64,000 nt of DNA from Sulfitobacter sp. DSM 110093 (GCF_022788715.1 NZ_CP085167.1:1857001-1921000); one strand, 5' to 3'; counted from the stretch's first letter, positions 27,999 through 36,196 are shown. Numbers and translations: made by a program. Notes: generated by a model from the letters alone, not told the origin.

Positions 27999-29163
27999 CC
28001 GCCACCACCGGCAGCCCCAACAGGCTGCGCTTTTCCGCGTCGGTCAGAAACTCCGCCGCCGACACCCGCGCCCATTGCGCGTCCCGCTCCGCCGACAGCG
28101 CTGGCACCTGATCGAGGTCCGGCTTCAAACTCACAGCCTCGCCCAAATATCCGCTTAGCCACTCCGCCAGCGCCGCCGTCACCCGTGTCGCCAGCGGCAG
28201 CACGGTCAGGCGATAGAACGCCCGATGCGCCTCTTGGTAATTGGCATAGGTCGCATCCCCCTGAACCCCGATCAGCATCGGCGGCACCCCAAAGGCGAGC
28301 GCAATCTCCCGCGCCGCACTCTCCTTGGTTTTCTGGAATTCCATATCCGAGGGCGAAAACCCCATCGGTTTCCAGTCAAGCCCACCTTCCAGCAACATCG
28401 GTCGCCCCGCATTGCGCGCGCCCTGATGATGGCTCTCCATCTCGCTCACCAGCCGGTCATACTGATCCTCGCTCAGCTTGCCCTGCCCCTCGGCCCCGCG
28501 ATAGACAATCGCCCCCGAAGGCCGCGCCGCGTTATCAAGCAGCGCCTTCGACCAACGGCTCGCGGCGTTATGCACATCCATCGCCATCGCCGCCGCCTGC
28601 ATCGGGCTAAAGCCATAGTGATCGTCCTGCGGGTGAAAATTCCGAATATGACAAACCGGCGTCACCGCCCCGCTGGCGTCAAAGCGATGCTTGCGCCCGC
28701 CCACCGCATATTCATAGGCCACCGGCCATCCATCCGCCCCCGGCACCACGCTCATCCGGTCCGAGCGCAGCACATGTAGCTCGACCGGCACACCACCCTC
28801 GCCGCCGACAGCCTCGACATAGCCATCGCCGCTCAACAGCATCTGACCATACAGCGCCTCAAGCAACTCTGCCCGGCCTTGCCCCGCATTCGGGCGGCGC
28901 ATCAATTCCATCAGCGGGTGTTCGTCATAGCGCCGCGCCGCGTCCTGCACGACCAGCGGCAGCGCCGCCGCCGCCTCGGCAATCAGCTTGACCGAGCGAA
29001 ACCCAACCGGATTACCGCAAAAGCCTGAGCGCGTCAGGCTGACACTGTCCCGCGGGCTCCATGCAACGCGACCTGAGGTTTGATAGGCCACGACAGGCCC
29101 GGTCGCCGAAGCTTTCTGCTCAACCGCCTCAGCCGCGCCGCGCCGTAGAAAATCGAATACCAT
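27988..29163 (-). CDS. g3: GTA g3: portal protein
   Basis: 391 residues from the ATG at 29163 (GAGGAG upstream); 25 further upstream codons are open but not conserved. HK97-type portal marks: SLTRSGFCGNPVGFRSVKLI, ALYGQMLLSGDGYVEAVGG, CHIRNFHPQDDHYGFSPMQA, and the C-terminal GVPPMLIGVQGDATYANYQE. Twelve copies should form the DNA channel at the head vertex. It is 129 bases downstream of the large terminase gene. Confidence 0.94.
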   Translation of the reverse strand: MVFDFLRRGAAEAVEQKASATGPVVAYQTSGRVAWSPRDSVSLTRSGFCGNPVGFRSVKLIAEAAAALPLVVQDAARRYDEHPLMELMRRPNAGQGRAELLEALYGQMLLSGDGYVEAVGGEGGVPVELHVLRSDRMSVVPGADGWPVAYEYAVGGRKHRFDASGAVTPVCHIRNFHPQDDHYGFSPMQAAAMAMDVHNAASRWSKALLDNAARPSGAIVYRGAEGQGKLSEDQYDRLVSEMESHHQGARNAGRPMLLEGGLDWKPMGFSPSDMEFQKTKESAAREIALAFGVPPMLIGVQGDATYANYQEAHRAFYRLTVLPLATRVTAALAEWLSGYLGEAVSLKPDLDQVPALSAERDAQWARVSAAEFLTDAEKRSLLGLPVVADDA

Positions 29164-29292
29164 CTGTCGCTCCTCATTCTGCTCGGCCTTGGCTGCGGCC
29201 TGTGCCCCATGCTGCTCGGCGTTGTCAGACTTTCTCAATAAAATGTTAAAGGCCGGGTAACCGACCGCGAGCTCCCCTGCGCAACGCCCGCC

Positions 29293-30705
29293 CTACAGGC
29301 TCCGCACCCCCGGACTACGCCAAACCGACGCAGGCTCGATCATCAGCTCATGCAGCGCCCAGACCAGCGCATCGACCCGATCCGGGCTGCCCTTGCCCTC
29401 GTATCCCCGCGCCGTCATCAGACACATCTGATCCTCCAGCGCATCCAGCCCCGGCAAATGGCTCACCCGCCCCTGCTCATAAAGCGCCGCCACCGGCTCT
29501 GCCCGCGCGACCTTGCCCCGCGCCGCATGCACGGTCTTAAGCGACACCAGCGGATCAACCTGCCGCAACACCTCTGAAACCAATTGCCCCCCTTGGTTCA
29601 CCTCGGCCACCAACCGATCCGCCCCATAACGTGTCATCGACGCAATCGCCGCCTGCGCCCAACCGTTGGGCGTGGCCCCCTGCACCGTGCAATCGGCCAA
29701 TACCACCGCCCGCCAATCCTGCGGCGGCCCCTTGGTCTGTGCCCCTACCACAACGATCCCACATTCATCCGACCCTGCGCCGCTGGTCGTCGCCGGGTCC
29801 AAGCCCACCACGATCCGGTCCAGTTCCGGCGCTTCTCGCACCCGTCCAGCCTCTAGCAAAGCTGACGTCCACAGCGCCCCCTCTGCATCCGCCAGCAAGA
29901 CCCCATCCAACTCTTGCCGCCCCAGCCGTGTCCCGCGATAGCGCGCCCGCACTTCTTCCAAAAAAGAACCCGCCAAGTTCGCCGCATTGGCCTCTGTCGG
30001 CGCATGGGTCGTCACCGTCGAAGGCGCAGCCAAAAGCGCCTTCAACACATCCACATTGCGCGGCGTCGTGGTGACACAAACCTGAGGCCGCTCCCCCAAG
30101 CGCAGCGCAAATTGCAACTGATCCCAAGCCTCCTGCCCGCGTTTCCATTTCGCCAGTTCATCCACCCAAGCCCCATCAAACTGCGGCCCGCGCAGCCCTT
30201 CGGGATCATGCGCCGTATGCACCGTGGCGATGGCTCCATTCGGCCAAACCAACCGCTTGCGCGTCGCCTCCCAATCCGGCCGCCGACCCGGCGGGCTACA
30301 GGCCAGTATCCCGCTGTCGCCAAAAATCATCACCTCGCGCACCTGCTCAATGGTCTCGCCCACGAGCGCCACGCGGCTACACGCGCCCGCATCCAACGGC
30401 CTACTCCCTTCAACCTTGCTGCGCACCCATTCAGCCCCGGCGCGCGTCTTACCCGCACCGCGCCCGCCCATGATCACCCATGTCCGCCAATCCCCCTCAG
30501 GCGGCAGTTGATGGTCCAACGCCCAGAACTCGAACAAAAAAGGGAGAGCCAGAAGCTCTCCCTCATCTAGGTCATTCAGAAACTGCGCCTGGGTCAGAGC
30601 ATCGGCGCAGGCGATCCAGCTTGCACCCGATGTCAGCCCGCGCTTTGTCCATGTCGAGGGCATAGCCCCCGCGCGCGATTCCAGCTTGTCGGTTTCGACA
30701 GTCAT
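29293..30705 (-). CDS. g2: GTA g2: terminase large subunit
   Basis: 470 residues. The ATPase domain has Walker A GGRGAGKT (80-87) and Walker B in FDGAWVDELAKW; the C-terminal nuclease begins with VVGLDPATTSGAGSDECG, whose first aspartate is a metal ligand. It packages random host DNA into GTA heads. The ATG at 30705 lies inside g1, giving a 134-base overlap; residues before LLALPFLFEFWALDHQLPPE look homologous to other GTA terminases, so the overlap seems real. Confidence 0.94.
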   Translation of the reverse strand: MTVETDKLESRAGAMPSTWTKRGLTSGASWIACADALTQAQFLNDLDEGELLALPFLFEFWALDHQLPPEGDWRTWVIMGGRGAGKTRAGAEWVRSKVEGSRPLDAGACSRVALVGETIEQVREVMIFGDSGILACSPPGRRPDWEATRKRLVWPNGAIATVHTAHDPEGLRGPQFDGAWVDELAKWKRGQEAWDQLQFALRLGERPQVCVTTTPRNVDVLKALLAAPSTVTTHAPTEANAANLAGSFLEEVRARYRGTRLGRQELDGVLLADAEGALWTSALLEAGRVREAPELDRIVVGLDPATTSGAGSDECGIVVVGAQTKGPPQDWRAVVLADCTVQGATPNGWAQAAIASMTRYGADRLVAEVNQGGQLVSEVLRQVDPLVSLKTVHAARGKVARAEPVAALYEQGRVSHLPGLDALEDQMCLMTARGYEGKGSPDRVDALVWALHELMIEPASVWRSPGVRSL

Positions 30706-30916
30706 TCAGCGTGTTCTCCGCTTTCAGGCAATGCGCCAGCAAACCCGCCACTTTGGACGTGTTGCCAGACACCGCAGTTTCCTTGAGTTCCCCCCCGGAC
30801 CGGGTCTGTTCCGTCAGACCTTCGATTTCCCGACGCAGTGCGCCGATTGCTTCTTGAAGACCTCGCAGGATGTCTGCGCTGTCTTGCGTCTCTTGCTCCG
30901 GGGTAATTATCGTCAT
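30572..30916 (-). CDS. g1: GTA g1: terminase small subunit
   Basis: 114 residues, first gene of the GTA cluster. A coiled-coil-like N-terminal half (LRGLQEAIGALRREIEGLTE) is followed by a helical part ENTLNDCRNRQAGIARGGYA. In R. capsulatus this product is the small terminase that recruits DNA without a specific packaging site. AGAGG precedes the ATG. Its last 134 bases overlap the start of g2. Confidence 0.88.
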   Translation of the reverse strand: MTIITPEQETQDSADILRGLQEAIGALRREIEGLTEQTRSGGELKETAVSGNTSKVAGLLAHCLKAENTLNDCRNRQAGIARGGYALDMDKARADIGCKLDRLRRCSDPGAVSE

Positions 30917-30956
30917 CGCTTTACCTCTCGTTGGTTATCCCCAACCGAGCAGGCAC

Positions 30957-30989
30957 AAAAAAACGACCGCCGGGTCACCCCGGGGCGTT
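30957..30989 (-). terminator. Terminator-like hairpin in the leader of GTA g1
   Basis: Read on the minus strand, a stem with a five-pair CCGGG/CCCGG core and a 4-base loop, extended by four GC and two AT pairs past two single-base bulges, is followed at once by seven T residues. It lies 41 bases before the g1 start. Transcription entering the cluster from a promoter further upstream would have to pass it, so it may act as an attenuator as well as a second terminator for mltG. Confidence 0.55.
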
Positions 30990-31015
30990 CGCCCATGTCT
31001 TCTAGCGTGACACAA

Positions 31016-31044
31016 GTCCTACGTCAGACCGTGCGCAAAGTCAA
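31016..31044 (-). promoter_or_regulatory. Candidate sigma70-type promoter of the GTA cluster
   Basis: On the minus strand, TTGACT (31044-31039) and TAGGAC (31021-31016) are spaced by 17 bases. The -35 matches 5 of 6 consensus bases; the -10 is weak, as in many alphaproteobacterial promoters. It points at g1 and lies between the mltG terminator and the leader hairpin. It was found by eye only. Confidence 0.45.
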
Positions 31045-31055
31045 GAAAAACTGTG

Positions 31056-31070
31056 TTAACAAGACCTTAC
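31056..31070. promoter_or_regulatory. CtrA-like box TTAA-N7-TTAC upstream of the GTA promoter
   Basis: TTAA (31056-31059), seven bases, TTAC (31067-31070): seven of eight bases of the CtrA consensus TTAA-N7-TTAA. It sits 11 bases upstream of the candidate -35 and overlaps the palindrome TGTTAACA (31054-31061). CtrA is known to be needed for GTA expression in Rhodobacterales, though in R. capsulatus mainly through GafA. Binding here is inference. Confidence 0.4.
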
Positions 31071-31099
31071 GCCACCGCGCGAAGAACCCATCGGCAAGC

Positions 31100-31125
31100 A
31101 AAAACCCCGCTGTTTCCAGCGGGGT
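31100..31125 (-). terminator. Rho-independent terminator after mltG
   Basis: On the minus strand CCCCGCTG-gaaa-CAGCGGGG is an 8-base-pair perfect stem with a GAAA loop, followed by TTTTTG. It begins about 12 bases after the mltG stop codon and separates it from the GTA cluster. Confidence 0.9.
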
Positions 31126-31136
31126 CTCTAGTCGTT

Positions 31137-32321
31137 TCAGTTACCACCTGTCGAGGCATTCCCGGCCGCTTCCGCGCCGCGCTCAGCCTCGATCTGACGC
31201 CAGCGCGCCACGTTGCGGTTATGCTCATCCAAGGTCTCAGCAAAGGCGTGCCCCCCGGTGCCATCCGCCACGAAGAAGACGAAATCCGTCTCTGCCGGTT
31301 GCGCCGCGGCCATCAGGCTCGCGCGGCCCGGATTGGCGATGGGGGTGGGTGGCAGCCCGTCGATCACATAGGTGTTCCACGGCGTTTCTGCCCGCAGTTC
31401 CGAACGGCGCAGCCCGCGGCCCAACACGCCCTTACCCTCGGTCACACCATAGATCACCGTCGGGTCCGTTTGCAGACGCATGCCTTGGTTCAGACGGTTC
31501 ACGAAAACGCTCGCCACCTGCTCCCGCTCCGCCGCGACGCCGGTTTCCTTCTCGATGATCGACGCAAGGATAAGCAGTTCCTCCGGCGTCTCAATGGGCA
31601 GATCAGCATCGCGTGCTTCAAAGGCTTCCGCCAACAGCACCTGCTGCGCCGCCGCCATCCGCGCGACCACCTCAGCTCGATCATCGCCCGGACGCACCTC
31701 ATAGCTGTCAGGCGCAAGGCTGCCCTCGGCGGGCAACTCTTCAACGTCACCGGACAACTGATCCACCTGCTTGAGCGCCTCAACCACCTGCCAGCTTGTC
31801 ACACCTTCGGCCAGCGCCACACGAAACCGCGTGTCGTTCTTGCCCGAGATTTCGGTATAGGCTTCGGGTGTTTCTTCCGCGCCCGGCGTGAATTCCGCAC
31901 GCTCAACAAACCGGCTTGTCACAGGATCCAACTCACGGACCTGCACGCTCACGCGGTTCACGCCCACGCGGTACACAACTTCGGTGCCGCAGGTGCTGGC
32001 TCCGCCTTGGGTCACGACATCAACAATCCCCTGCATCGACGTACCGGGCTGCACAAGAAAGCTGCCCGCCTTCAGGCTGCTCGACTTATCTTCATAATCC
32101 GCACCCATGCGAAAGATTGCAGGCGAAGAAACCGCGCCCTGCTCCTCAAGGCTCTGGCTCACCTGCCGCATGTTCGAGCCGCGCTCGACCTGCACGCAGA
32201 TGGCCTGATCCAATGGCCCTTCAGAGACATACTCCGACTTGCCCCAAAGGATGATTCCCCCAAGCAGAAACAGGCCGACCAACAGAAACGTCACGGCGTT
32301 AGAGGCGATATGACGCCACAT
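31137..32321 (-). CDS. mltG: Endolytic murein transglycosylase MltG
   Basis: 394 residues: one membrane helix (about 7-29), a LysM-like periplasmic part (about 40-110) and the YceG catalytic domain. The catalytic glutamate is in LASIIEKETGVAAE (Glu257), with the conserved SVFVNRLNQGMRLQTDPTVI following and PIANPGRASLMAAAQP later. MltG cuts nascent glycan strands and is thought to set their length. The ATG directly follows the fabF stop, so the two are one operon. Confidence 0.96.
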   Translation of the reverse strand: MWRHIASNAVTFLLVGLFLLGGIILWGKSEYVSEGPLDQAICVQVERGSNMRQVSQSLEEQGAVSSPAIFRMGADYEDKSSSLKAGSFLVQPGTSMQGIVDVVTQGGASTCGTEVVYRVGVNRVSVQVRELDPVTSRFVERAEFTPGAEETPEAYTEISGKNDTRFRVALAEGVTSWQVVEALKQVDQLSGDVEELPAEGSLAPDSYEVRPGDDRAEVVARMAAAQQVLLAEAFEARDADLPIETPEELLILASIIEKETGVAAEREQVASVFVNRLNQGMRLQTDPTVIYGVTEGKGVLGRGLRRSELRAETPWNTYVIDGLPPTPIANPGRASLMAAAQPAETDFVFFVADGTGGHAFAETLDEHNRNVARWRQIEAERGAEAAGNASTGGN

Positions 32322-33581
32322 TTAGCGGACTTTCCCGAACAGTACCGATGCGTTTGTGCCGCCAAAGCCGAACGAATTGCTCAGCGCGATGTCAATCTTG
32401 CGCTCAACCTTTTTGTTCGGTGCAAGATCAATCGGGGTTTCGACCGCTGGGTTATCAAGGTTAATCGTCGGCGGGGCCACCTGATCGCGGATCGCCAACA
32501 TGCAGAAGATCGCCTCAATCGCGCCCGCAGCCCCCAAAAGGTGCCCGGTGGCGGATTTGGTAGAGGACATGGTGACCTTGTCCGCCGCATCGCCCATCAA
32601 ACGCTCAACCGCTCCCAACTCGATGGTGTCGGCCATGGTCGAGGTGCCATGCGCGTTGATGTAATCCACATCCTTGGGCTCAAGACCCGCGTTCTTCAAC
32701 GCCGCGCGCATAGAGCGTTCGCCACCTTCGCCGTCTTCCGACGGTGCCGTGATGTGATGCGCGTCGCCCGACAGGCCATAGCCCAGCACTTCGGCATAGA
32801 TCTTGCCACCGCGCGCCTTGGCGTGCTCATATTCTTCCAAGACCACGATGCCCGCGCCCTCACCCATGACGAAACCGTCGCGGTCCACATCATAGGGGCG
32901 GCTGGCTTTCTTGGGGTCGTCGCCGCGTTTGGTCGACAGCGCCTTACAGGCGTTAAAGCCCGCCATGCCGATCTCACAGATCGCCGCCTCTGCGCCGCCT
33001 GCAATCATCACATCCGCATCGCCGTATTTAATCAGACGCGCCGCGTCACCGATGGCATGGGCCCCGGTGGAACAGGCGGTCACGACCGAATGGTTCGGCC
33101 CCTTAAACCCATAGCGGATCGACACCTGACCCGAGATCAAGTTGATCAACGCGCCGGGCACAAAGAACGGGCTTACGCGGCGCGGACCCTTTTCGGCCAT
33201 CATCACGGCGGTATTGGCAATGGAGTTCAATCCACCGATGCCCGAGCCGATCAAAACGCCAGTGCGCTCCTGATCTTCTTTCTCGGTCGGCAACCAACCC
33301 GAATCCTCAACCGCCTGCTGGGCAGCGGCCATGCCGAACAGAATAAATGTATCGACCTTACGCTGCTCTTTCGGCTCCATGTATTTATTGGCGTCAAAGG
33401 TGCCATCGCTGCCATCGCCCAAAGGCACTTCGCAGGCATATTGCGTGACCAACTTGCTGGGATCGAACCCGGTGATCGGCCCGGCCCCGGATTGCCCATC
33501 AAGGATCCGTGTCCAGCTTTCTTCCACACCGTCCGCGAGCGGGGTAACCAAACCCAAACCCGTTACTACAACTCTGCGCAT
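32322..33581 (-). CDS. fabF: 3-oxoacyl-[ACP] synthase II
   Basis: 419 residues from the ATG at 33581 (MRRVVVTGLGLVTPLADG). The Cys-His-His triad is complete: Cys170 in VVTACSTGAHA, His311 in NAHGTST, His347 in GHLLGAAGA. It elongates acyl-ACP with malonyl-ACP in type II fatty acid synthesis. The acyl carrier protein gene lies upstream, separated by the GNAT gene; mltG follows without a gap. Confidence 0.97.
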   Translation of the reverse strand: MRRVVVTGLGLVTPLADGVEESWTRILDGQSGAGPITGFDPSKLVTQYACEVPLGDGSDGTFDANKYMEPKEQRKVDTFILFGMAAAQQAVEDSGWLPTEKEDQERTGVLIGSGIGGLNSIANTAVMMAEKGPRRVSPFFVPGALINLISGQVSIRYGFKGPNHSVVTACSTGAHAIGDAARLIKYGDADVMIAGGAEAAICEIGMAGFNACKALSTKRGDDPKKASRPYDVDRDGFVMGEGAGIVVLEEYEHAKARGGKIYAEVLGYGLSGDAHHITAPSEDGEGGERSMRAALKNAGLEPKDVDYINAHGTSTMADTIELGAVERLMGDAADKVTMSSTKSATGHLLGAAGAIEAIFCMLAIRDQVAPPTINLDNPAVETPIDLAPNKKVERKIDIALSNSFGFGGTNASVLFGKVR

Positions 33582-33736
33582 CTTAGTGCCCCTTGCCGAT
33601 AATCTCTCGGCGAACCTCTTACCCTGCAAAAGCGTGTAGGCACAAGCATATCGGCGGTGGCCCGCAGGCATAGCACAAAAACGCCGATCCCTAGATTTAT
33701 GCGGCTATTGCCCCGAATGGAGGGGACCGCGTAGGC

Positions 33737-34270
33737 TCATCCCGGGGGACCGCGCCGGGTTAACAAATGTACAGGGCCGCCCTTGGCGCTTGCCTCACGT
33801 AACGGCTGATATCCAAGCGCACTGGCGATCCGCAGTGCCGCTTCGTTCTTGGCAGAGATCACACAAACCGTCCGACCCGTGATGACCCGATCAAACCACT
33901 CATGCGCCGCCCGCGCTGCCTCAGCGCCCAAGCGTTGATCCTGTGCCTGTGGGGCCAACAGCAACCGGGCTTCGGGGTAAGTATCGAAATCCTCACCGAA
34001 ATTCCGCGAACCAAAGACGAAGCCAGTCTGCCCCAGCATCTCTCTTTGCCGATGAAGCTGCACCGCCCACTGCCCGAACCCCGTGATCTGCCAATGCCCG
34101 GCATTGCGTAAAAACGCATCCCAAGACTGCGCTTTCGCCCGCGGCCGATCAAGTATCCGATCTGCCACATCTGGCATCGCCCAAATCTCTGCGTAACGCT
34201 CAAAATCCTCGGCACGCATGGCACGCAGGGTCAGTCTGGCAGTGTTCATTGTCGGGATCGTTCGGGACAT
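33737..34270 (-). CDS. GNAT family N-acetyltransferase (RimJ/RimL-like)
   Basis: 177 residues from the ATG at 34270; a GTG at 34288 and an ATG at 34249 are alternatives. The first strand TARLTLRAMRAEDFERYAEI is typical for RimJ/RimL-type acetyltransferases. The acetyl-CoA loop region is RLGAEAARAAHEWF, and the end VCVISAKNEAALRIASALGY is the usual N-x-x-S/A-x-x-x-x-x-x-L-G-F/Y block. The substrate (protein N-terminus or small amine) is unknown. It sits between acpP and fabF on the same strand. Confidence 0.87.
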   Translation of the reverse strand: MSRTIPTMNTARLTLRAMRAEDFERYAEIWAMPDVADRILDRPRAKAQSWDAFLRNAGHWQITGFGQWAVQLHRQREMLGQTGFVFGSRNFGEDFDTYPEARLLLAPQAQDQRLGAEAARAAHEWFDRVITGRTVCVISAKNEAALRIASALGYQPLREASAKGGPVHLLTRRGPPG

Positions 34271-34353
34271 GGGGTGAATTGCCTTCACGCTTGAAACTTC
34301 TTAGCGCAGACATGCGGCCTGCACGCCATAGGAACAAGCCCACCCCGATATCC

Positions 34354-34392
34354 AAAATAAAAACGGCGTCATTCCGCTAGGAACAACGCCGT
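34354..34392 (-). terminator. Terminator after acpP
   Basis: On the minus strand ACGGCGT pairs with ACGCCGT around an inner TTCC/GGAA stem (a two-base internal loop lies between), followed by TTTTATTTT. It starts about 38 bases after the acpP stop and isolates acpP from the GNAT and fabF genes. Confidence 0.8.
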
Positions 34393-34429
34393 CTTAAAAT
34401 CTCAATTCTGCCAGTTGCCCGGCAAGCCC

Positions 34430-34663
34430 TTAGGAGGCTTCTTTGATGAACTTAACCGCATCGCCAACGGTTTGAATGTTCTCAGCGGCGTCATCGGGGA
34501 TCTCGATGCCGAACTCTTCTTCGAACGCCATCACCAGTTCCACGGTGTCAAGGCTGTCTGCGCCGAGATCGTCGATGAACGACGCATTCTCAGTCACTTT
34601 TTCCTCTTCCACGCTCAGGTGTTCCACAACGATCTTTTTCACGCGGTCTGCGACGTCGCTCAT
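34430..34663 (-). CDS. acpP: Acyl carrier protein
   Basis: 77 residues, highly acidic. The phosphopantetheine site is Ser37 in [20 protein letters not shown]. It carries growing acyl chains between the fatty acid synthesis enzymes encoded around it (fabD, fabG, fabF) and other acceptors. It has its own terminator and a 203-base leader or promoter region with repeats, in line with a need for very high expression. Confidence 0.97.
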   Translation of the reverse strand: MSDVADRVKKIVVEHLSVEEEKVTENASFIDDLGADSLDTVELVMAFEEEFGIEIPDDAAENIQTVGDAVKFIKEAS

Positions 34664-34694
34664 AATAAGTCCTCATGTCTTCGGGCCATTAAAG

Positions 34695-34760
34695 GCCCCT
34701 TTTGGTTTCCGCCCGCCGATGATCAGCGTTTGGAGGATGCCCCAAAAGGGGCGGCTATTA
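34695..34760 (-). promoter_or_regulatory. acpP leader: -10-like TAATAG and GCCCCTTTTGG inverted repeats
   Basis: On the minus strand TAATAG (34760-34755) is followed two bases later by the hairpin GCCCC-ttTT-GGGGC (34752-34739). The 11-base GCCCCTTTTGG of this element recurs in inverted orientation at 34705-34695, so either a local or a long hairpin can form in the leader before acpP. No clear -35 is seen. Confidence 0.35.
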
Positions 34761-34866
34761 TCCTTGTTCGCACAAGGCGTAGGGGGCAATCAAGCACCCT
34801 TCGTTTCGATTCTGCGCCCCCTTTAGCACATGCCGAAGGCTTGGCAAACGCTATTGCGGCGCAGGG

Positions 34867-35604
34867 TCACAACATGGCCATACCACCGTTCACATGCAAG
34901 GTGGTCCCTGTCACATAAGCGGCCTCGGCACTGGAAAGATAGACCACGGCGGCGGCAATCTCATCCGGGTCGCCCATGCGGCCTGCGGGAATTTGCCCCA
35001 TGATTCCAGACTTTTGCTCGTCCGTCAGCTTATCCGTCATCGCCGTGGTGATAAAGCCCGGAGCCACGGCATTCACCGTGATCCCACGGCTCGCAACCTC
35101 ATAGGCAAGCGATTTGGACATGCCGACAACACCCGCTTTGGAGGCCGCGTAGTTCGCCTGACCGGGGTTACCGGTGGCCCCTACCACGCTTGAGATGTTC
35201 ACGATCCGGCCCCAACGCGCCTTCATCATCCCGCGCATCACGCCTTTGCACAGCTTGAAGGTCGCGGTGAGGTTCACGTTCAGCACCGAATTCCATTCGT
35301 CATCCGACATCCGCATGAACAAGTTGTCGCGGGTGATCCCCGCGTTATTCACCAGAATATCGACCGACCCCATCGCCTCGGCCGCCTGTTTCGGAAGCGC
35401 GTCGACGGCCTCCATGTCGCTCAGGTTACAAGGCAGCACATGCGCCCGCTCGCCCAATTCGGCCTTCAACGCTTCCAGCGGTTCGGTCCGCGTGCCTGAC
35501 AGCCCCACAGTCGCGCCTTGGGCGTGCAGCTTGCGGGCGATATCGGCACCAATGCCACCAGACGCGCCGGTGATGAGGGCATTCTTTCCTGTAAGATGGA
35601 ACAT
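34867..35604 (-). CDS. fabG: 3-oxoacyl-[ACP] reductase
   Basis: 245 residues of the short-chain dehydrogenase family. NADPH site TGASGGIGADIA (12-23), NNAG (86-89), and the catalytic Ser138/139, Tyr152 and Lys156 in the order N-Y-A-A-S-K. The C-terminal PEEIA-type region is DPDEIAAAVVYLSSAEAAYV, and the end TGTTLHVNGGMAML is typical of FabG. It reduces 3-oxoacyl-ACP in fatty acid synthesis. It lies between the lipoprotein gene and acpP. Confidence 0.97.
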   Translation of the reverse strand: MFHLTGKNALITGASGGIGADIARKLHAQGATVGLSGTRTEPLEALKAELGERAHVLPCNLSDMEAVDALPKQAAEAMGSVDILVNNAGITRDNLFMRMSDDEWNSVLNVNLTATFKLCKGVMRGMMKARWGRIVNISSVVGATGNPGQANYAASKAGVVGMSKSLAYEVASRGITVNAVAPGFITTAMTDKLTDEQKSGIMGQIPAGRMGDPDEIAAAVVYLSSAEAAYVTGTTLHVNGGMAML

Positions 35605-35626
35605 ATGTCTTCCTTTATCCTGTCTG

Positions 35627-36196
35627 TCAGGGTTGCGTCAGCACCCCATAGCGGCGAATTTCGGCCGCTGTCATTTCGTGTATCTCGTCCGAAGGCGCTG
35701 CCTGCAAGGTAAACCAGTAAAAGGCGTCATTGCCCAGCATCTCGGCCATATAGCGCCGTGTCATTTGGTGTTTGGGCGATTGCCGCGGAAAACTGCGGCC
35801 CTCGCGGTAGCCATTGCGCCAGCTATGCACCCGCAATGCCGCCCCCGGTGCCATACGCCGCGTGACCCCAGCGATGAACAGCTCGACACCGCCAGAATCA
35901 ACCACGCTCCCCGACCGCAACTCGGTTGCCAGCCCCGCCTTGCGAATCTGCCGCCCCATCAGGTGCGTGGCTGCCGCATCAATAGAACCGTCGATCTGCC
36001 CCAGAACCACCGTATCAATCCGCGGATTCTCGGCCAGATGGCGCGCGAAATTGGCAGGTGTTCGGCTGGTGATCGTGCCGGACATCAACAGATACGGGCC
36101 CTGAACCTGCATCCGCGTGCCATCGCTGGCATTCTCATGCGTGCCGCAGGCCACCAAAGAAACGAGCAGCGCGAATACAGCAATCAGCTGTCTCAC
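35627..36196 (-). CDS. Lipoprotein with ClpP/crotonase-like fold (COG3904-like)
   Basis: 189 residues from the GTG at 36196, which overlaps the stop of the upstream gene (GTGA). The lipoprotein signal has a hydrophobic stretch and lipobox L-V-A-C (Cys17). The mature part resembles periplasmic ClpP-like proteins of COG3904: TVVLGQIDGSIDAAATHLMG, IRKAGLATELRSGSVVDSGG (candidate serine region), and PGAALRVHSW. Whether it is a protease is unproven; a full catalytic triad cannot be assigned by eye. It lies between fabD and fabG with a partner membrane protein gene. Confidence 0.75.
   Translation of the reverse strand: MRQLIAVFALLVSLVACGTHENASDGTRMQVQGPYLLMSGTITSRTPANFARHLAENPRIDTVVLGQIDGSIDAAATHLMGRQIRKAGLATELRSGSVVDSGGVELFIAGVTRRMAPGAALRVHSWRNGYREGRSFPRQSPKHQMTRRYMAEMLGNDAFYWFTLQAAPSDEIHEMTAAEIRRYGVLTQP

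Noticed and set aside
16851..30916. Ordinary prophage
   Set aside because: No integrase, excisionase, repressor, attachment repeats or lysis genes are seen, and every gene matches the RcGTA order.
31053..33602. Plus-strand open frame of 849 codons
   Set aside because: It is antisense to mltG and fabF, both with complete catalytic motifs. The translation (His/Arg-rich) has no domain.
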